A stretch of 64,000 bases of DNA from Kazachstania africana CBS 2517 (lineage: Eukaryota > Ascomycota > Saccharomycetes > Saccharomycetales > Saccharomycetaceae): positions 62,001 through 126,000 of the forward strand of contig NC_018947.1 in the NCBI RefSeq assembly GCF_000304475.1, written 5' to 3'. How positions within the stretch are numbered: the first letter of the stretch is position 1; every line of letters begins with the position of its first letter. This document shows positions 59,307 through 64,000 of the stretch, piece by piece. Under the pieces are notes generated by a model. That model had not been told where the DNA came from and made no database searches. It saw nothing but the letters and a program-made list of their open reading frames with translations. The position numbers and the translations under genes are program-made.

Positions 59307-60590
59307 ATGCCACCAAAGAAGGATGACAAACGTGGCTTGAAGACGGAGTTACACCCTGCCTTGCGATCTTCGAATTTTACCTTGATTAAAGAGCAACAGC
59401 GTGAAGTAAATCCATATTTAGCAACTTCAGCGAAGAATTCAACGCCATACAGGCATAAGTTATTAAGATTTCATAAGCCAGGTGAAGTCAGTGCTATTAT
59501 TGAACGTCAAAGAGAGGAAAGAAAGACTGAGGATATCAAAAGGCGACAAGATGCATTAAGACTACAAGAGCTCGATAAAAAGAGGAATGAAGAAGAAAAG
59601 TTGAAAATTTTGTCAGGCGAACTGCCTGATCTGAGTATAGGAGAAGATAAGTTCCTCAAGAATAGTAATGATATCCCTGATACAGTTGAATGGTGGGACA
59701 AAATCTATTTGGATCAAACTTTTAATATTTTACAAAAGTATGAGGATGAAACCTACAATTCTGATGATGAAGATGAAGATGACGAGACCCCTTCCATATC
59801 CTATGTCCAGCATCCAATACCTATAAAAGTCCATGATATACGTGTGCCATCTAAAGTGTATTTGACTAAGAAAGAACAGAAAAAGCTGAGGAGAGAGAAA
59901 AGAAAGTTGAAAAGGGAAGAAATCGAAACTAAAATCAAATTAGGCCTTCAACCAAAACCTGAACCAAAAGTCAAAGTAAGTAATATGATGAATGTTTTAG
60001 AAAGTAACCAAAATATAACGGATCCAACTAGTTGGGAAAAAACAGTGAAAGAGCAACAAGAGGAGAGAAAAAGGAAGCATTATGAAATGAATGAAAAAAG
60101 GCATGAGGAAGCCATTAAAAAACGTAAAGCATTGCATAATAATCAAACTCTAACTTCTGCTTATAATTCTACCATGAATAACTGTTGTAAAATATACTGG
60201 TTCAAAAATGTACAAAATCCAAGGATAAGATTCAAGTTAAAGGCCAATAGCAAACAATTGTCCCTACGTGGGGCATGTCTGCGTGTTAAAGACGAAGGTT
60301 CTGGCATAATTATTGTTATTGGAGAAGAAAAAAATTGTAACTTCTATGACAAATTGGTTATGAAAAGGATTAAATGGGATGAAAGCTTTGAGGATAAATC
60401 GGACAAGACAGGAAATATTATAGCTATGACAGGGAACTATGTGAAAAAAGTTTGGGAAGGATACTTGGATTTTGAGGTCATTAAATTCCCCAGAGGCTGG
60501 TTTATGAAAGTGTGTGAAACAGAAGAGGCATTGAAAAGCACGTTGCAACAATTCAATGCTGAGAGTTTCTGTAATTTTTTGATCGAATAG
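59307..60590 (+). CDS. PRP3: Prp3, U4/U6 snRNP splicing factor
   Basis: 427 aa versus 469 in S. cerevisiae (YDR473C). It holds the U4/U6 duplex together in the tri-snRNP. The N-terminal half is charged and helical: an arginine/glutamate-rich segment near 65-100, PDTVEWWDKIYLD (about 127-139), PIPIKVHDIRVPSKVYLTKKEQKKLRR (about 171-197, split here for reference) and PTSWEKTVKEQQEERK. The C-terminal ferredoxin-like DUF1115 domain (about 290-425) has YWFKNVQNPRIRFKLKANS and RIKWDESF. Confidence 0.94.
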   Translation: MPPKKDDKRGLKTELHPALRSSNFTLIKEQQREVNPYLATSAKNSTPYRHKLLRFHKPGEVSAIIERQREERKTEDIKRRQDALRLQELDKKRNEEEKLKILSGELPDLSIGEDKFLKNSNDIPDTVEWWDKIYLDQTFNILQKYEDETYNSDDEDEDDETPSISYVQHPIPIKVHDIRVPSKVYLTKKEQKKLRREKRKLKREEIETKIKLGLQPKPEPKVKVSNMMNVLESNQNITDPTSWEKTVKEQQEERKRKHYEMNEKRHEEAIKKRKALHNNQTLTSAYNSTMNNCCKIYWFKNVQNPRIRFKLKANSKQLSLRGACLRVKDEGSGIIIVIGEEKNCNFYDKLVMKRIKWDESFEDKSDKTGNIIAMTGNYVKKVWEGYLDFEVIKFPRGWFMKVCETEEALKSTLQQFNAESFCNFLIE

Positions 60591-60728
60591 AGAGAGTAGC
60601 AGATTATTTTGAAATAGGAAATTCATCTCATTAGTATCTTATATAGGAGACGGTACCTAGTTTATATAGGCTATATTCAATTTCATTCACGATTATTTAC
60701 AGGATGAAGCATCGAAAACATGTTCCCT

Positions 60729-61049
60729 TCAGGATTCATTTATTTTGGCCAAAATTTCAGAATCTCTGAATAAAATAACCTCATCATCGTTGTTCAATTT
60801 GACAGTGGAGCCACCAAATTGTGGGATTAAAACCTGATCACCAGCTTTAACTTGTGGGACAACCTTTGTGCCGTTAGCATCAGTGAAACCTGGACCGACA
60901 GCTAAGACAGTGGCTTGATTTAACTTTGAAACGTTCTTTTCAGGTAAGAATAAACCAGATGCAGTTTTTGCTTCGGCTTTAATTCTTTGAACTAAGACAC
61001 GGTCCATTAAAGGTACAATTGATTTTGCAGATTTCAACAATGTGGACAT
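60729..61049 (-). CDS. HSP10: Mitochondrial Hsp10 co-chaperonin
   Basis: 106 aa, the same as S. cerevisiae Hsp10 (YOR020C). It is the GroES-type lid for Hsp60 in the matrix. The GroES fold signature is complete: VPLMDRVLVQRIKAEAKTAS (about 12-31), the GLFLPEK mobile loop, then ATVLAVGPG, GDQVLIPQFGG and ILFRDSEILAKI at the end. A step-type heat-shock element lies about 95 bp upstream of the ATG. Confidence 0.97.
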   Translation of the reverse strand: MSTLLKSAKSIVPLMDRVLVQRIKAEAKTASGLFLPEKNVSKLNQATVLAVGPGFTDANGTKVVPQVKAGDQVLIPQFGGSTVKLNNDDEVILFRDSEILAKINES

Positions 61050-61142
61050 GGCTTATATATTAGGCGTACTATGTTGTAAGATATTCAGCGCTGACTTACG
61101 ATGAATGGTGCAAATAGTCATACTTGAAATTGCATCAAATGA

Positions 61143-61165
61143 GAAGTCAGTGGAAATTTATAGAA
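61143..61165 (-). promoter_or_regulatory. Step-type heat-shock element upstream of HSP10
   Basis: GAA occurs at 61143, 61153 and 61163 (TTC on the coding strand) at exact 10-bp spacing, starting 94 bp upstream of the HSP10 ATG. The arrangement is the same as in front of HSP78. Confidence 0.6.
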
Positions 61166-61305
61166 AAAACCGATTCGATATTGAATCGCCATAAACGATT
61201 ACAATCACGTGATTTGATAAAGTTAGATAGTAATATTTGAATTATACAGATAGACGCCATAGCTATGAAGCCATTCTAGATGCATTCACTGCATCAGAGG
61301 CATGT

Positions 61306-61944
61306 TTATAATAAGTCATCTAAAGTTTGGGCAGAATCCCTCTTTATTAGCTCGAGCATTCCTTCCGGTAGTATTGGCTTATTATTGGAATCGAGAACGT
61401 ATCTAAATGGCATTTCGGTTGCTTCATACTTGTTGAACCTGAATTCTGGATAGTCTATGAATTTGATATTTTCAAAGTTGATCCCCTTCTTCACTATAAG
61501 TTGTGTGGTTCTCACAGCAGTATCGGTGGTCATTTGTTTGTCTCCAAGTCTTCTTCCCACTAAAAGTTCTGGATATTGCCTCTTTAACTCGCTTGTACGA
61601 TCTCTTGGTGGATGATCTCCAAGAATGCCACCGAAAACGAAGTAATCAAAATCATTTACTTCTGCAGGTTGCAAATCTGAAGTGGCTCTTGGATCTAAAA
61701 GACAAACCCTTCCATGTTCCATTGGCTTCAAAGTTGCGAAGTCCTTCTCAACGTGTCTAAGGTCCTTAGTTGTCCATTGTAAACCTAGTGATAGCAGCTT
61801 TTCTGGGATGTCCTTCTCGGTAGTACTTTCAGGTAGAGAAGATAAGATTAAATTTTTAGCACCAACATCTCTTATTATTTGGGAATACTCCAGAATAACC
61901 CATTCGCTGAAACCTTCGTCCATATGCTCAATGATGTACTTCAT
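61306..61944 (-). CDS. SFM1: SPOUT protein arginine methyltransferase for Rps3
   Basis: 212 aa versus 213 in S. cerevisiae Sfm1 (YOR021C). It methylates ribosomal protein uS3 at an arginine. It begins MKYIIEHMDEGFSEWVILEY, the family start. The SPOUT knot region contains VCLLDPRATSDLQP (about 79-92), FDYFVFGGILGDHPPRDRT (about 99-117) and RRLGDKQMTTDTAV (about 130-143). The neighbour HSP10 on the same strand matches YOR020C-YOR021C. Confidence 0.95.
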   Translation of the reverse strand: MKYIIEHMDEGFSEWVILEYSQIIRDVGAKNLILSSLPESTTEKDIPEKLLSLGLQWTTKDLRHVEKDFATLKPMEHGRVCLLDPRATSDLQPAEVNDFDYFVFGGILGDHPPRDRTSELKRQYPELLVGRRLGDKQMTTDTAVRTTQLIVKKGINFENIKFIDYPEFRFNKYEATEMPFRYVLDSNNKPILPEGMLELIKRDSAQTLDDLL

Positions 61945-62248
61945 GACTGACTATTCGTTTCCTTTTAACTTGGCCCTCCACTGACTCAAAGTGCGCTATT
62001 CAAGATGGGCATCGATAGCTTTATTATTTCCAATTTTTTTTCAAATCAATGAGAGTCGCTCGACATAGAAAAAGACAGTATAAAGTAGTTGAAGTGACAG
62101 AAAGTCATGGCTACTTAGTACTGAGAATCTGTTATTAAGAATTGTGGAAATGTAAGGGCAGCGCATTGCCAGATCTCTCTTTTTCTGATTATAAATGACT
62201 CAACTAGAAGTTAATGCAAATGCCATATTCTATAGTCTATATATAAAT
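61945..62248. other. Intergenic between SFM1 start and LEC1-like stop
   Basis: 304 bp forming the SFM1 promoter side. Nothing distinctive is seen. Confidence 0.3.
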
Positions 62249-64000
62249 TTAGTCTAGTGGTTTGAGAACCTTTCTCAAACAGTCTTCAAAAAATAAGGAT
62301 CTCACTTTTTGAATTTCCTCCGTGGAGCTGTTTTGATTTAATAGCTTCTCGTACTTCTGTTCCAATTGAATCTCACCTTCCTTTTGTAAATAATCGTAAT
62401 CGGCAACATCCAGATCTAGATCCACTAGTTCACTGTCGTGAACACCGAAGGTAATCGTGCCCTTCGGAATCACCATAGAATTAACTTGTTCCCATTTTCT
62501 TTCAAGCACTTTATTTGCATGATCATTGTTGAGATTTGGATCAGATTCAATTTTAAGATCTAACAATTTGCTATACAGTTTTCTTGCCTCCAACTTTTTG
62601 TTAATGACTTCATCCACTTGTTTACGTAATAAGGGTACGTCGATTCTTCCGACTTCCGCAGATAAAAGTGAATTAAAGTCTATTCTTTCTTCATCTCGTC
62701 CAAATTTACTAACTTGTAAGAACTTTATTATTTTCGCAATCCAAGTAACAAAACCTTCAAAGATACCTTCTGTGTCATTGATGTAAACATCGTGGACAAA
62801 GTCAAAAAATGAATCTTGATGTTTTGTAACTAGATTGTTAATACTGTCGATGATGCTAAATTGTGTTGAGGTACCCACTTGTCCATTGATAATATCGTCC
62901 ATCAATTTGATTAGGTCATCCATAAATCTTTGAAAATTCTTTAAGGCAACATCTATTCTAGCAACCTTGAAAATTTTTATCATTGGTTCATAAATTAAAG
63001 AAATAGTTGCTTTTAATAATTGTGACAGTTCTGGATCCTGCCATAATTGGCGCATCAATCGTTTATCATGTTCTTTGATATACAATTGGAAAAGCTCTTT
63101 AATATGTTGGAAATATAAGCTGTGGGAATCAATCTCTCTTCCCTTTATTTTCCAAAGGCTGTAAGACTCTATCAATTCATCAACTGCTTCTGGCAAGATA
63201 ATCTTTTTTTCAGCACTTTTCATTAAAATAAGTAATACAATCGGCATTCCTAATGTCTCCGATTCTTCGTGGATTAAACCCATATCAATTATTTGATCAC
63301 TTGAAGGTTTCTCAATCTGGAAAATTGTGTTTTTGAGACAAGTAATAATCAATCTTGCGTATTCTGCATCGTCATTTTTTAAGATGTTATCTTCTAGTTT
63401 TTTAATAATATGCTTTTGACTCTTCAAATCATCGGTTAAAATGGTGGAAAACATTGTTTGAAGAAGAGATTGTCCACCAAATGGTTGAGCCATGAATAAA
63501 TCCATCATATTTTTCATTATTATCATAGGATTGGTAAATCGCATAATCTGTTCCATAATTTTATATGGCATTAACTTATGTAGTCGTCTGATTTGCGTAT
63601 AGAATCCATAACTGTTGTCATTTCCCAAAAAGAGTTGATAGATGATGGAAGAGAGGTAAATTTTAGACCATTCAATAAAACCTCTTGGTAAAGCTGAGAG
63701 TTCAGATATTTTATTTTTGGTTTTAAGCTCAACCATTAATGACAACAAATAGGCATCATCTTTTAGTAATGAAGCTTTAAACTCCTTCATGGAGTCTTGT
63801 AATTTTAAGGATTTTTCCAAAGCTAGCCTTTGGAATTTTAACTGATTTTCAAGATTGTTAATATCGACCAGTTCCCTGTTTTTTATATCCTCCTTTATCT
63901 CATTATTAAACTCTGTTTCATTAGCGACGTGACTGGACAAAAACTCTTGGAAAACATGACTTTCTGATACTTCTTTGTCTTTACTTAACGTTCTCAAATA
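62249..64000 (-). CDS. LEC1: LEC1/YPR097W-like PX-associated protein, C-terminal part (gene truncated by window end)
   Basis: The frame is open to the window edge, so about 583 C-terminal residues are present and the start is outside. The block MIIMKNMMDLFMAQPFGGQS followed by LLQTMFSTILTDDLK (near the first third) is the signature of the fungal DUF3818/PXB domain. In S. cerevisiae only YPR097W (1073 aa) has it, together with a PX domain. Downstream are helical, charged segments such as EPMIKIFKVARIDVALKNFQRFMDDLI and a C-terminus LFFEDCLRKVLKPLD. The S. cerevisiae protein binds phosphoinositides and affects ergosterol and lipid droplets. The location after SFM1 is not that of S. cerevisiae, so identity rests on the domain. 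Confidence 0.72.
   Translation of the reverse strand, partial: YLRTLSKDKEVSESHVFQEFLSSHVANETEFNNEIKEDIKNRELVDINNLENQLKFQRLALEKSLKLQDSMKEFKASLLKDDAYLLSLMVELKTKNKISELSALPRGFIEWSKIYLSSIIYQLFLGNDNSYGFYTQIRRLHKLMPYKIMEQIMRFTNPMIIMKNMMDLFMAQPFGGQSLLQTMFSTILTDDLKSQKHIIKKLEDNILKNDDAEYARLIITCLKNTIFQIEKPSSDQIIDMGLIHEESETLGMPIVLLILMKSAEKKIILPEAVDELIESYSLWKIKGREIDSHSLYFQHIKELFQLYIKEHDKRLMRQLWQDPELSQLLKATISLIYEPMIKIFKVARIDVALKNFQRFMDDLIKLMDDIINGQVGTSTQFSIIDSINNLVTKHQDSFFDFVHDVYINDTEGIFEGFVTWIAKIIKFLQVSKFGRDEERIDFNSLLSAEVGRIDVPLLRKQVDEVINKKLEARKLYSKLLDLKIESDPNLNNDHANKVLERKWEQVNSMVIPKGTITFGVHDSELVDLDLDVADYDYLQKEGEIQLEQKYEKLLNQNSSTEEIQKVRSLFFEDCLRKVLKPLD

Overview
The window is nuclear DNA of a budding yeast of the family Saccharomycetaceae. 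Genes are compact and almost intron-free. CTG reads as leucine at a conserved position of HSP78 (codon at 48595), so this is not a CUG-Ser yeast. Nearly every gene matches a Saccharomyces cerevisiae gene in both position and orientation. There are no bacterial, viral, CRISPR or intact transposon features. Genes that S. cerevisiae splits between duplicated (ohnologous) tracks are interleaved here: YKR genes with SGT1/NOB1 (YOR), and YDR47x genes with HSP10/SFM1 (YOR). Some ancestral neighbours are missing (RPF2 between NUP133 and MTD1; SNF1 next to SNM1). I infer a post-whole-genome-duplication yeast outside Saccharomyces, of the Naumovozyma/Kazachstania kind, that resolved its duplicates differently. 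The species itself is not determined.

Block A (1-25.5 kb) follows S. cerevisiae YKR082W-YKR067W: NUP133 (5' part only), MTD1, TRZ1, MSA2, ECM4, tRNA-Lys(UUU) with an intron, a YKR075C/YOR062C-like gene, SGT1, NOB1, VHS3/SIS2, DRE2, YKR070W-like, MET1, BET3, GPT2, then a YKL162C-like mitochondrial gene. After tRNA-Glu(CUC), block B (27-51.1 kb) is collinear with YDR277C-YDR257C: MTH1, an intron-containing PMP3 that is too fragmented to appear as one open frame, a small membrane-protein ORF in the BSC2/IRC23 slot, a short DON1/CUE5-like CUE protein, CCC2, MSW1, CIA1, PEX10, AKR1, a 3.6-kb non-coding stretch, YAP6/CIN5, HSP78 and RKM4. Block C (51.3-64 kb) follows YDR479C-YDR473C and then YOR020C-YOR021C: PEX29, SNM1, a 2.4-kb gene-free region, tRNA-Leu(UAA), an interrupted YDR476C-position frame, JIP4, PRP3, HSP10, SFM1 and the C-terminal part of a LEC1/YPR097W-like gene running off the end.

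Most genes are housekeeping: tRNA and rRNA maturation (TRZ1, NOB1, SNM1), splicing (PRP3), cytosolic Fe-S assembly (DRE2, CIA1), copper delivery (CCC2), siroheme and one-carbon metabolism (MET1, MTD1), mitochondrial proteostasis and translation (HSP78, HSP10, MSW1), peroxisomes (PEX10, PEX29), trafficking and lipids (BET3, AKR1, GPT2), and glucose signalling (MTH1).

The items most worth a second look are: a 31-bp near-perfect inverted repeat upstream of tRNA-Leu; the YDR476C-position frame broken by two tandem stops; an intron in PMP3; a mitochondrial-presequence-like open extension upstream of the TRZ1 AUG with splice-like signals; two exact URS1 (Ume6) sites; step-type heat-shock elements in front of both HSP78 and HSP10; and loss of one copper-binding domain from CCC2.
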